In this document: positions 15,222 through 23,379 of the stretch, piece after piece
Position numbering within the stretch: position 1 is the first letter of the stretch
Layout: each line of letters starts with the position of its first letter
Assembly (NCBI GenBank): GCA_040391535.1
Contig: JBEBXQ010000064.1
Location: 1 to 26,874, forward strand
DNA: 26,874 nucleotides
Direction: 5' to 3'
Source of the DNA: JBEBXQ01 sp040391535
GTDB lineage: Bacteria > Bacteroidota > Bacteroidia > Cytophagales > Spirosomataceae
Made by a program: the position numbers and the translations under genes
Notes under the pieces: generated by a model
The model's input: the letters and a program-made list of their open reading frames with translations, nothing else
What the model was told of the DNA's origin: nothing
The model's database searches: none

Positions 15222-16140
15222 GAAAACCTCCTTTCTTTAAAATACGCTGATAATTCTCAAAGAAGAGTTTTCTCTTCTGCGTTTCGGTCAGTCCGGAAGC
15301 CAGGATTTTACCGACGCTCTGATAAAAGCTGTTATCCGTACCAAACAACAGGCGGTCTTCACCCAGGTGCTGCAATGCAAAATCAATCATATTTTCTTCA
15401 TTATTGCTGCCACCGGTGTCAACGTAAATGTTCGGAATACCGGCAAAGGTTTTACACATGCACTCCCAGTCACTGCCACCGCCCAGATGGGCAAACTGAA
15501 ACACCGCTTCAGGATACCTGAGGGCTGCTTCCGCGAAATCGTCAGGTGTAGAAATTGCCGGCCTTTTCTTTACATCATATTTCATTCTGTACCCGCCAAC
15601 CCCCATCTGGCATTCCCCGTGCATAAAGATGATAAGATGATGAGCAGTCAGTTTTTCAATTACCGGTGCATAAACGGGATCATTGATTTTTACCTGATGA
15701 TAAAGGCGGGTGCCGGTCATACCCATATCAAGACAACGGCTAATCTCATCAAGAGACTCCTGCCTGAACAAAGGGTTCACCGTAAACTGTCCGGTCAGCC
15801 GATCAGGAAACTGTTTAACCGCTTTAGCTACTTTGTCGTTCAAAGCCCTGAATTCATCGGGAGTTGCCTCCATTTCCGTCATAGGATTAGCGATGAACAT
15901 TTTCTCAATGCCCAGACGATCGGCAAATTCTATATGATAATCCAGGTTTTCAGCAGTGAAGGAAGAAGTCGCATACGCATCAAGTTTTCGGTATTTCCTG
16001 ACCTCCTTCATCAGGTCAAAATCAGAAAGCGGGGAGTTCCGCGCAGACACACCGGAACTCCCCGCCAGCATTACTGCAGCAGATGATAACATTACATTTT
16101 TTGCAAAATCGCGTCTTGTTATTTGCTCTGTTGGTTTCAT
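15211..16140 (-). CDS. Tat-exported amidohydrolase_2 family protein (HxH missing, beta-8 Asp present)
   Basis: A 309-residue TIM-barrel protein with a twin-arginine signal (ITRRDFAKNVMLSSAAVML, Arg9-Arg10, cleavage near VSA at residue 33), so predicted periplasmic. Strand 1 reads KLDAYATSSF, with no HxH metal pair. It keeps His174 (FMHGE), His218 (FAHLGGGSDWE) and Asp269 (LLFGTDN), the later-strand ligands. The HLGG(GS)DWE motif resembles the HAGGDWE of the protein at 11099, so these two form a second sub-pair among the four. It follows susD by 18 bp and overlaps the next gene by 11 bp. It could bind a single metal or hydrolyse without one; the substrate is unknown. Confidence 0.84.
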   Translation of the reverse strand: MKPTEQITRRDFAKNVMLSSAAVMLAGSSGVSARNSPLSDFDLMKEVRKYRKLDAYATSSFTAENLDYHIEFADRLGIEKMFIANPMTEMEATPDEFRALNDKVAKAVKQFPDRLTGQFTVNPLFRQESLDEISRCLDMGMTGTRLYHQVKINDPVYAPVIEKLTAHHLIIFMHGECQMGVGGYRMKYDVKKRPAISTPDDFAEAALRYPEAVFQFAHLGGGSDWECMCKTFAGIPNIYVDTGGSNNEENMIDFALQHLGEDRLLFGTDNSFYQSVGKILASGLTETQKRKLFFENYQRILKKGGFRVD

Positions 16141-16158
16141 GCCTTGTTTCTTCTGAAA

Positions 16159-17637
16159 TTAATATCCTTCGTTCTGAACCAGTACATCTTTTCCAGACAG
16201 CTGAATCTGCTCCCACGGAATGGGAAAATACTTCATGAAAGGTTTAGCCTGACGAACGACAGGCACCGCCTGACCCGTAGAAGGATTATATTCTCCCTGC
16301 ACGGTTTGCAGCTTTTCCACAAATTTACCCGTACGCACCAGATCAAACCACCGGTTGTTTTCCACAGCAAGTTCAAGACGTCTTTCATTCAGCAATACAT
16401 CCATAAACGCATCAGCTGTAGGCACATCACTCATGGTATAATTATGAGCTGCTGATTTAAATGCCCTTGCTCTGACTTTGTTCAGCTCAGTCAGTGCTTT
16501 CTCGGTATCTCCGGATTTATGCAATACCTCAGCATAAAGCAAAACCATGTCAGCATAACGCAGCAACGGAATATCCAGACCAGAGCTCGCTGCGATTTCG
16601 GCAGGGATCATCCACTTGCTGAAGTAGGGCCACCAGAAGGCATCATTTTCTGACTGTGCGTTCCAGGGCAGATGGTTTTCGGTAATCGTCTGACCAAAAC
16701 GGGTATCTCCTTCTTCAAAAGCTTTGTGCAAATCCCAGGTGGGACGGCCTACGCGGCTTCCGGTATTGGAATATCCTTTTACGCCTCCGTTTGGCAATAA
16801 GATATAACTAAGCGTATGCCCGTTGGTTCCGCCCACATAAGCTACTGAAAAAATAGCTTCCTTATTTACCTCTGTGGCTATCTCAAACAAATCTCCGTAA
16901 TTGGCCAGAAGCTGATAATCAAATTCACTGTTGAGCTTTTCCAGCAAGGTTTTTGCCGCGGCCCAGTTCTCACGATAAACCTGCACTTTGGCCAGCAATG
17001 CGGTAGCTGCACCCTGTGATGCCCTGCCCTGCTCCACCGTTTTCGGCAATTTACTCATAGCATCCGTCAGATCTTCCACAATCAGATCATAGATTTCCTG
17101 CTCTGTTGCTCTTCCGATCTGCGTAGCATCTGTAATACCTATAATTTCAGTTACCTTAGGTACTCCGCCAAAAAGTCTCACCAGATCAAAATAGAAATAG
17201 GCACGGAGAAATTTAGATTCCCCGATCAGCTGCTCTTTTTTCCCCGCTATATAATCATCCGGTACTTCGATATTGGCCAGTACCAGGTTTGCCCTGAAAA
17301 TTCCGTTATAAGTTTCCTGCCAGAAACTGTTGACTTTCGCATTGGTAGAAGTAACATCCAGCGTATTGATCGCATCCATACCCGGAGCCGTTGCGAAGTA
17401 CTCTCCGTACATGTTATCTGACGGTACCTCCATCAGTACAAAGTCATTCGGTACCCTCGCCTGCAAACGGTTATAAACCCCAAACACGCCCAGTTCAAGA
17501 TCACGGGCATTGGAAAAGGCATTTGTGGTGGTAAGTACCGATTCGGGAACCGGATTCAACAGCAAATTCTCACAGGACGTCAAGGTTAATCCTGCTGCCA
17601 GCAAACCGGCTATATATGTTTTACGTATTATATTCAT
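16159..17637 (-). CDS. susD: SusD/RagB family nutrient-binding lipoprotein
   Basis: Surface lipoprotein forming the lid of the SusC transporter and capturing the nutrient. The 492 residues begin with a lipoprotein signal ending LTLTSC (Cys22). Then come the SusD N-terminal block (LNPVPESVLTTTNAFSN), TPR-like helices (GESKFLRAYFYFDLVRLFGGVPKV) and the C-terminal SusD block (LLRYADMVLLYAEVLHKSG, LLNERRLELAVENNRWFDLVRTG). It is full length. It lies 25 bp after its susC and 18 bp before the first amidohydrolase gene. The symbol denotes the family, not starch specificity. Confidence 0.95.
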   Translation of the reverse strand: MNIIRKTYIAGLLAAGLTLTSCENLLLNPVPESVLTTTNAFSNARDLELGVFGVYNRLQARVPNDFVLMEVPSDNMYGEYFATAPGMDAINTLDVTSTNAKVNSFWQETYNGIFRANLVLANIEVPDDYIAGKKEQLIGESKFLRAYFYFDLVRLFGGVPKVTEIIGITDATQIGRATEQEIYDLIVEDLTDAMSKLPKTVEQGRASQGAATALLAKVQVYRENWAAAKTLLEKLNSEFDYQLLANYGDLFEIATEVNKEAIFSVAYVGGTNGHTLSYILLPNGGVKGYSNTGSRVGRPTWDLHKAFEEGDTRFGQTITENHLPWNAQSENDAFWWPYFSKWMIPAEIAASSGLDIPLLRYADMVLLYAEVLHKSGDTEKALTELNKVRARAFKSAAHNYTMSDVPTADAFMDVLLNERRLELAVENNRWFDLVRTGKFVEKLQTVQGEYNPSTGQAVPVVRQAKPFMKYFPIPWEQIQLSGKDVLVQNEGY

Positions 17638-17662
17638 TTTGTTTGTCTTTAAAGCTGATTAA

Positions 17663-20600
17663 TCAAAAACCAAAGTTTACACCAAATACAAACGTACGGT
17701 TCAGAGGCTCAGAGCCCAGGTTGACGCCAGGCGTACTGTTAATACCGCTTACTTCACCCTGGGTAGTCCCTTCAGGATTATAGGCAGCATTGTATTTTGA
17801 TTTAATGACCAGTACGTTGTTAACAGAGCCATACAGTCGCAGGTTGCTCATTTTTAACTTTTCAGCTACTTTCGGAAGATTATATCCTATATTGATACTT
17901 CTCAGGTTCATGTAAGAAGCATTTTCAAGATAATAATCTGTATTGGTGTTGAACTGGAAAAGCTGATTCAGCGAAAGCGCAGGAGTCATTCCGTCACCTG
18001 GCTCACTTTCAGACCACCACTGATTCTCAACACGGGATCTTCTCATGGCCCCCAGCGTGTTTCCTTCGTAATACTGGCTTTCAGCATTGAACATTTTCGC
18101 ACCTAAAGACGCCTGAACAAATATGCTCACATCCAGATTCTTGTATGAAAATTCGTTGGTAAAACCCAGTAATGATTTAGGCATAAAGCTCCCCAGTACC
18201 ACACGGTCATTCGGATCAATTTTTCCGTCACCGTTGGTATCCTGAACAATTGGGTTACCCGGTTTTGAACCCGCCAGATGCGGTGTATTCTCAATCTGGG
18301 TTTCATTCTGGAATACGCCGATCATTTTGTATCCGTAATACGAGAACATCGGGACACCTTTACGCAACAGGAAACCCATTGACCAATAATCATTTACCCT
18401 TTCGTCTACACCTCCCAGGTCGATAACTTCGTTTGTATTATGGGAAAAATTAAAGGAAGAATTCCATCTGAAGTTGCCGCTTACGATGTTTTTGGTATTG
18501 AGCTCTATGTCAATCCCTCTGTTTTCAACCGCTCCTGTATTGCTGATGGTACTTGTAAAACCAGTAATCGCCGGAATATTTACGTTATACAGCATATCCG
18601 TAGTACGGTTTCTGTAATAATCAAAAGATAATCCAAAACGGTTCTGAATTACGCTCAGCTCAAAACCAAGATTATACCCTTTCGTTTTTTCCCAGGAAAG
18701 CTCATTGTTCCCCATGCTCGTTTGGGTAATGCCGTTGACAGTAACATTTCCGGGAGAATAAACCGCATTACTTACTGTTCCCAGATACTGGAAGTTTCCG
18801 ATATTAAAGTTACCGGTTACTCCGTAACTGGCTTTCAGTTTCAGTTCGCTGATGGCAGGAACAGATTTCAGGAAGTTTTCTTCCGAAACACGCCAGGCAC
18901 CGGACACCGACGGGAAATTACCCCATTTGTTGTCGGGACCGAACCTCGAGCTACCATCCCGACGGAAAGAAGCTTCCAGCAGGTATTTACCTTTATAATC
19001 ATAATTGGCACGGGCAAAATAAGAGATAAGTCCCCATTCGCTGTTGGATGATGTGGTGGCCGACGGGTTAATAATCGCATTGTTCAGCGTTTTCACCTTG
19101 TCATTATTGAAAGAGTTAGCCACAGCAGCCATAGAAACCGAGCGTGAAATCGAGCGCTGATAAGACGCACCGACCATTGCACCAAATGAATGAACCTCAT
19201 TGAAGGTTTTCATATAGTTCAGAATGTTTTCATTGACGGTGTTAATACTTCTCGAATCGGATAAGCTACCCGTAGTATTAACTCCCTTATCACCAATACC
19301 GCCGCTCCAGTTATTGCCTTCACTGAATCCAATTGTTGAACCCAGCGAAGTTTTGAAGGTCAGATCGTTGGACAGTTTTATATCCAGGAATGCACGTCCG
19401 ATGTTAGAGAAATAATTAACGAAGTTTTCAGTTCCGTATAAGAATACGTACGGACTGGCCTGACCGGAGTGCCCTGAAGGAATATAATAGGCTGTTCTGG
19501 GATAAGCACCGTCGATCCTGTCTTTTCCGACAAACGGAGGATATTTCACCAGGTTCACCATATTCGAACCGGCTAACCTTCTTTTAGAATAAGACGGGCT
19601 CAGTTCGATTCCCAGATTCATAAACTTATTGATCTTCATGTCTACATTGGCACGCACACCCAGCTTTTTATAATATGCCGTTTTCATCGTTCCTTCCTCA
19701 TCCAGATATACTCCTGAGACATAATACTTCGCTTTGTCATTTCCGCCTGAAGCCGATACATTATAGCTTTGGGTTGTGGCAGTCTGCATTACTTCGTCCT
19801 GCCAGATCGTTTGGGGTAATTCATAAGTAAGCGGGTTTACCTGGTAAGATTGCGGGCGTTTTGCATCTCCAAACATAGGAAGGGAAGGATCACCGCCAGC
19901 CCATACAAACTCACGGTTCTGGTACCTGGCCAGATAATCGTACCACTCTCTGCCTGTCAGCCAGTCGTTAAACAGCATAGCTTTGGATACTCCGAAATAA
20001 GCATTTACATCCAGTGAAGTCTTACCTTCTTTTCCCCTTTTGGTGGTGACAAGAATAACGCCACTCGCCCCTCTGGAACCATAAATAGCAGTAGAAGATG
20101 CATCTTTCAGCACTTCGATGGATTCAACATCATTCATATTGAGTGTACCCAGATCACCGCCCGGGAAACCATCCACTACAATCAGCGGGTTATTTCCGGC
20201 ACTGATAGAACCTAATCCACGGACACGGATAGAAGGTGCTTCTCCGGGACGGTTACGACCATTGGAGATATTCACACCAGCCAGACGTCCCGCCAGTACG
20301 TTTTCAATACGGCTGTCAGGGATTTGCTCAAGATTTTTATTTTCAAGTTTGGTAATGGAAGAAGTAACGGATGTTTTCTTACGGGTACCGTATCCGATTA
20401 CCACGATCTCATCAAGTCCTGCCTGTGATACCGGTAATTCAACATTGATTACTCCCTGATTACCAACCGCAACTTCCTGAGTCAGATAACCCACAAAAGA
20501 ATAAACCAATACATCATTTGCTGAATTAACTTCGATACTGTATTTTCCGCTTACATCGGAAACCGTTCCGGTTGTTGTTCCTTTCACAACAATGTTCACG

Positions 20601-20794
20601 CCGGGTAAGCCGTCACCATTGGCCTCAGTAACAGTTCCACGTACTGTTCTACCCTGTGCAAATACCGAAACTACGGATACAAACATTGACATCAGAAGCA
20701 GACAAACAGTGGGCACAAGCCTCCTGCTCCTGATATTCGGGCCTGGAAGTGAAGAACACACACAGGCGCTTTCGGGGGTAATTTTTTTCTTCAT
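17663..20794 (-). CDS. susC: SusC/RagA family TonB-linked outer membrane transporter
   Basis: TonB-dependent importer of 1043 residues and first gene of the nine-gene operon. After a long, basic N-region (SRRLVPTVCLLLMSMF) and a signal peptide cleaved near VFAQG comes a carboxypeptidase-D-like domain (VRGTVTEANGDGLPGVNIVV). Next are the TonB-box region DEIVVIGYGT and the plug domain (VRGLGSISAGNNPLIVVDG, VLKDASSTAIYGSRGASGVI), then a 22-strand barrel ending in FGVNFGF with the terminal aromatic residue needed for barrel assembly. It works with SusD to pull the ligand into the periplasm using proton-motive force via TonB. No FecR/sigma pair or hybrid sensor adjoins it. The substrate is not deducible from the transporter. 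Confidence 0.96.
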   Translation of the reverse strand: MKKKITPESACVCSSLPGPNIRSRRLVPTVCLLLMSMFVSVVSVFAQGRTVRGTVTEANGDGLPGVNIVVKGTTTGTVSDVSGKYSIEVNSANDVLVYSFVGYLTQEVAVGNQGVINVELPVSQAGLDEIVVIGYGTRKKTSVTSSITKLENKNLEQIPDSRIENVLAGRLAGVNISNGRNRPGEAPSIRVRGLGSISAGNNPLIVVDGFPGGDLGTLNMNDVESIEVLKDASSTAIYGSRGASGVILVTTKRGKEGKTSLDVNAYFGVSKAMLFNDWLTGREWYDYLARYQNREFVWAGGDPSLPMFGDAKRPQSYQVNPLTYELPQTIWQDEVMQTATTQSYNVSASGGNDKAKYYVSGVYLDEEGTMKTAYYKKLGVRANVDMKINKFMNLGIELSPSYSKRRLAGSNMVNLVKYPPFVGKDRIDGAYPRTAYYIPSGHSGQASPYVFLYGTENFVNYFSNIGRAFLDIKLSNDLTFKTSLGSTIGFSEGNNWSGGIGDKGVNTTGSLSDSRSINTVNENILNYMKTFNEVHSFGAMVGASYQRSISRSVSMAAVANSFNNDKVKTLNNAIINPSATTSSNSEWGLISYFARANYDYKGKYLLEASFRRDGSSRFGPDNKWGNFPSVSGAWRVSEENFLKSVPAISELKLKASYGVTGNFNIGNFQYLGTVSNAVYSPGNVTVNGITQTSMGNNELSWEKTKGYNLGFELSVIQNRFGLSFDYYRNRTTDMLYNVNIPAITGFTSTISNTGAVENRGIDIELNTKNIVSGNFRWNSSFNFSHNTNEVIDLGGVDERVNDYWSMGFLLRKGVPMFSYYGYKMIGVFQNETQIENTPHLAGSKPGNPIVQDTNGDGKIDPNDRVVLGSFMPKSLLGFTNEFSYKNLDVSIFVQASLGAKMFNAESQYYEGNTLGAMRRSRVENQWWSESEPGDGMTPALSLNQLFQFNTNTDYYLENASYMNLRSINIGYNLPKVAEKLKMSNLRLYGSVNNVLVIKSKYNAAYNPEGTTQGEVSGINSTPGVNLGSEPLNRTFVFGVNFGF

Positions 20795-21074
20795 AAATAA
20801 AGAATTGGGTTGGTTAATTAATTGCAGTTTTTTTCATACACGGCCGGATATAACAGTTCATACATCCTGAAACTGTTTCCGTTTTTTGAAAATTGGTTCT
20901 ACTTCATCTGAGCATCCTGATCATTTTATTTAATAGTGAAATGACTTTGTCCGAAAATTACAGATCCCGTTTTAACAGTATTCCTCTGAAACAGGCTTCC
21001 CCGGAAATTCCGTTCAGGAGAGCAGATCAGCTTTACTCCATCACCTGTTAAATAGTAATAATCTAATTTTACGG

Positions 21075-21103
21075 GTACGTACAAAATGCGAGCGTGTACG
21101 TAC
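21075..21103. promoter_or_regulatory. Paired GTACGTAC palindromes, probable operator
   Basis: Two identical 8-bp palindromes, GTACGTAC, lie at 21075-21082 and 21096-21103. Their repeat distance is 21 bp, two turns of the helix, so two dimers or a tetramer would bind the same face of the DNA. Both copies continue with A on the right. They lie about 280-310 bp upstream of the susC start, in sequence with no gene, which fits a regulator site for the operon. The regulator is not identified. Confidence 0.45.
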
Positions 21104-21381
21104 ATCATCATAAAATTAAAAAATAAACTCAATAACCTTACAGAAGAATAAAAAAAACCTAAAATTTAATTAACACCAAATAATTAATTGTCAACACAAC
21201 CATACACAAAACATTACTTCAGGCAGGTTTTTTGAATTAAAACAGGGGTTCGAAAGGTGGTTTAACCGAAATGGATGCCGTTTATGCGGAGGTTGACAGG
21301 AAGATCATTCTAAATTATTTCCGCACTGTAAACAGGCAAAATCCAGGCCAAAACGATGATTCAGGCCACAGACCGTTATTT

Positions 21382-21395
21382 TTGTAATTTTACAA
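21382..21395. promoter_or_regulatory. Inverted repeat TTGTAA-tt-TTACAA
   Basis: Six-base arms are separated by 2 bp, about 65 bp past the GNAT stop and 590 bp upstream of susC. It resembles a dimeric regulator site, but in AT-rich DNA a 6-bp repeat can arise by chance. No U-run follows, so it is not a clear terminator for the GNAT gene. Confidence 0.2.
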
Positions 21396-21459
21396 GATTA
21401 AATTAACATTCGCTTAACAAAGGGTGAGCTGACCGGATCAAATAATCCTGCGAATATTT

Positions 21460-21924
21460 TTAAACGTTAATACGGTAGTTATAGAAATCTGTTTCAGGTT
21501 CGGATCTGAGAAATCCGATCTGCTCGTAGAGTCGTTGTGCAGTAAAATTATCCACTTCCGTTGAAATCGTGACAAAATCAGCACCGTGGTCTTCGGCAAA
21601 AGATAAGGCCGTCTGTATCAGCTGCCGGCCTATACCTGTTCTGCGGTACTCTTCTTCTACATACAGATCATTCAGAATCCAGTTTCTGGTGGCACTCGCC
21701 GAGGAGTATTTCGGATACAGCTGGGTAAACCCTACCGGAATCGCAGGACTTCCGGCAAGAGCAGCAAAAATAACGGATTCACGATGATCCAGCCGCTCCT
21801 GAATAAACCGCCGCGCCAGTTCCGGATCGGAATTCCGGCGATAAAAAACACGGTATTTATCAAACAGCTCAAAAACCAGATGACCCTGTGTCTTGTCTAT
21901 ACGGATGATTTCTAATGGCGCCAT
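21460..21924 (-). CDS. GNAT family N-acetyltransferase
   Basis: A cytoplasmic acetyl-CoA-dependent N-acetyltransferase of about 154 residues. The acetyl-CoA loop is visible in NDLYVEEEYRRTGIGRQLIQTAL (R-R-x-G-I-G), followed by FAEDHGADFVTISTEVDNFTAQRLYEQIGF, the usual motif B. I place the start at 21924 (MAPLEIIRIDK), where the family's first strand begins. An ATG at 21981 would add 19 residues (a short hydrophobic lead) unlike family members, though it cannot be excluded. It lies on the same strand as the DUF4302 gene upstream (93 bp gap from this start) and before the 665-bp region leading to susC. The substrate is not predictable, and a link to either Sus locus is not evident. Confidence 0.85.
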   Translation of the reverse strand: MAPLEIIRIDKTQGHLVFELFDKYRVFYRRNSDPELARRFIQERLDHRESVIFAALAGSPAIPVGFTQLYPKYSSASATRNWILNDLYVEEEYRRTGIGRQLIQTALSFAEDHGADFVTISTEVDNFTAQRLYEQIGFLRSEPETDFYNYRINV

Positions 21925-22017
21925 TGTACTAAAATCAAGTAACAGAAAGATGAAACTATTCCTATTACGGCTGTTCTGCAATGGGCTTCGTTCAAATCAC
22001 GCGGCCCCCTGATCACA

Positions 22018-23349
22018 TCAAAGAAACTCCCAACTGATCCAGATTCTGGAATCTTCTGCACTGACCATATCAAATGTGTTGGCTGAAGTACGGATAAAAT
22101 AAAACCCGCGGGAGTTATAAAGAATTTTTGAAGATTCGAAAACCGGTCCTGAAGACGGGAAGTCCTCTGTTCCGATAGTTCCCAAAGCGGAAAACACCAC
22201 CCGTCCGTCAGTAGTGTAAGCAGGTCTGCCGACAGCGTTCCCGTACAGAATATCTACTGATCCCTCTTCCCGGTTAAAGAATACAGGCGCAAACGCATCG
22301 TAATTGGATCCTATCGCGGGCCAGTACAGAAAATAGGCGAAAACGGCTCCCGGTGCGGTAACTTCGGTAACTTTTAAGGCATCATCCACACCATTGATAT
22401 GAAAACCGCTCCATGAAACCCAATAGGTTTCATCATTATCAACTGCCATCTGCCACCAGGTCCGGCCTGCTGTATTGTCTGGCTTGAGGGGTGCCGAAGC
22501 CTCCACAATCGTCGATTTGGCACTGTTGGCTGTAAAGCCAATCGTTTTGGTACTTTCTGTCCAGGTGATTTCAGACAAGCTGCTGATGGTCTGACTTCCG
22601 TTAGCCAGCGGACTTACCAGCTGCAATCCATCTGCTGTATAATAGTATAAAGAAGTAAAGGAAACCAGATTACCACTGCCGTTTACCCAGGAAAAGGTAA
22701 TGGTCCTCTGAAGAGGGTTATATACAATTTCATACTGGGTACCGTTAATTGAAGCGCGTTTAAAATAGCTGTGCAGGCCTGTAATTTTATGAAAATTAAG
22801 ATTTTTAGCCAGAGCCCCTGATTCATAGGCTGTTTTTTGCGCAGCGGTAGCCCTGGTCAGCACCATCCTGCTGTTATAACGTCGTCCCACCAGCGCAATA
22901 CGGTCAGTGGTAACGGAATCACTATAAATGCTGAATTCAAAATCCGAGCGCAAGCCTTCTCCGGTAATCCCGTCATTGACAGACGGATCCGGGTCTGAGA
23001 GTATATGCAGATAGGAATAAGTATCGAAAATCAGTGCCGGGGTCTGCATCGCTTTCAGACGATAGCTGCTTTCCTTTGCTGCAGATGCTATCTTATCATT
23101 AAAGTCAGAATACATCACTACCCGGTTGGCATTGTCAAACCGGATAAAAAAACTGTAAACACCACCTGTTTCAGGATAAACCAGCGCATTCCAGCCGTCA
23201 GGAGCACCTTCAAGCACAGACTGGTACGTAGCCATTGCTTTATTAATCCGCTCGTCAGCAGTTTCTTCAAATACGGATTCTTCGCTGTTATCACACCCGT
23301 AAAGCAAGCCGGTTAAAGCCATCCAGAAATATATATATTTTTTCACCAT
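22018..23349 (-). CDS. DUF4302 family lipoprotein
   Basis: A 443-residue predicted surface or periplasmic lipoprotein with signal ALTGLLYGC (Cys19). The N-terminal part has the pattern I associate with DUF4302: ERINKAMATYQSVLEGAPDGWN, then GVYSFFIRFDNANRVVMYSDF. The rest is rich in beta strands and aromatic residues (WWQMAVDNDETYWVSWSGFH). The function of the family is unknown. Members commonly travel with SusC/SusD pairs and Mx1-type lipoproteins, as here, suggesting an accessory binding protein of the transporter. It starts 30 bp after the metallopeptidase stop and is the last Sus-linked gene of this operon. Confidence 0.85.
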   Translation of the reverse strand: MVKKYIYFWMALTGLLYGCDNSEESVFEETADERINKAMATYQSVLEGAPDGWNALVYPETGGVYSFFIRFDNANRVVMYSDFNDKIASAAKESSYRLKAMQTPALIFDTYSYLHILSDPDPSVNDGITGEGLRSDFEFSIYSDSVTTDRIALVGRRYNSRMVLTRATAAQKTAYESGALAKNLNFHKITGLHSYFKRASINGTQYEIVYNPLQRTITFSWVNGSGNLVSFTSLYYYTADGLQLVSPLANGSQTISSLSEITWTESTKTIGFTANSAKSTIVEASAPLKPDNTAGRTWWQMAVDNDETYWVSWSGFHINGVDDALKVTEVTAPGAVFAYFLYWPAIGSNYDAFAPVFFNREEGSVDILYGNAVGRPAYTTDGRVVFSALGTIGTEDFPSSGPVFESSKILYNSRGFYFIRTSANTFDMVSAEDSRIWISWEFL

Positions 23350-23379
23350 TCTGATTGGTTAATTCTTTTGTCTTAAGTT

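Larger units (their letters stand above)
20795..21459. other. 665-bp AT-rich regulatory intergenic region upstream of susC
   Basis: No convincing gene is present; short open frames here have no recognisable family. It must carry the susC promoter. No full TTG-N17-23-TAnnTTTG pair was found on the minus strand; the nearest -7 match has one mismatch (TAATTTTC, 20953-20960) and no TTG upstream. Notable content is the double GTACGTAC site and an inverted repeat near 21382, both listed separately. Confidence 0.6.

Noticed and set aside
21002..21012. CGGAA-A-TTCCG inverted repeat as an operator
   Set aside because: Five-base arms are too short to stand out from chance and there is no second copy nearby.
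20926..21132. Small leftward open frame in the susC upstream region
   Set aside because: No recognisable family, low-complexity start, and it overlaps the GTACGTAC pair; more likely non-coding regulatory DNA.
21377..21384. TATTTTTG as a rightward promoter
   Set aside because: It matches TAnnTTTG, but no TTG lies 17-23 bp upstream and it would only read antisense into the GNAT gene.
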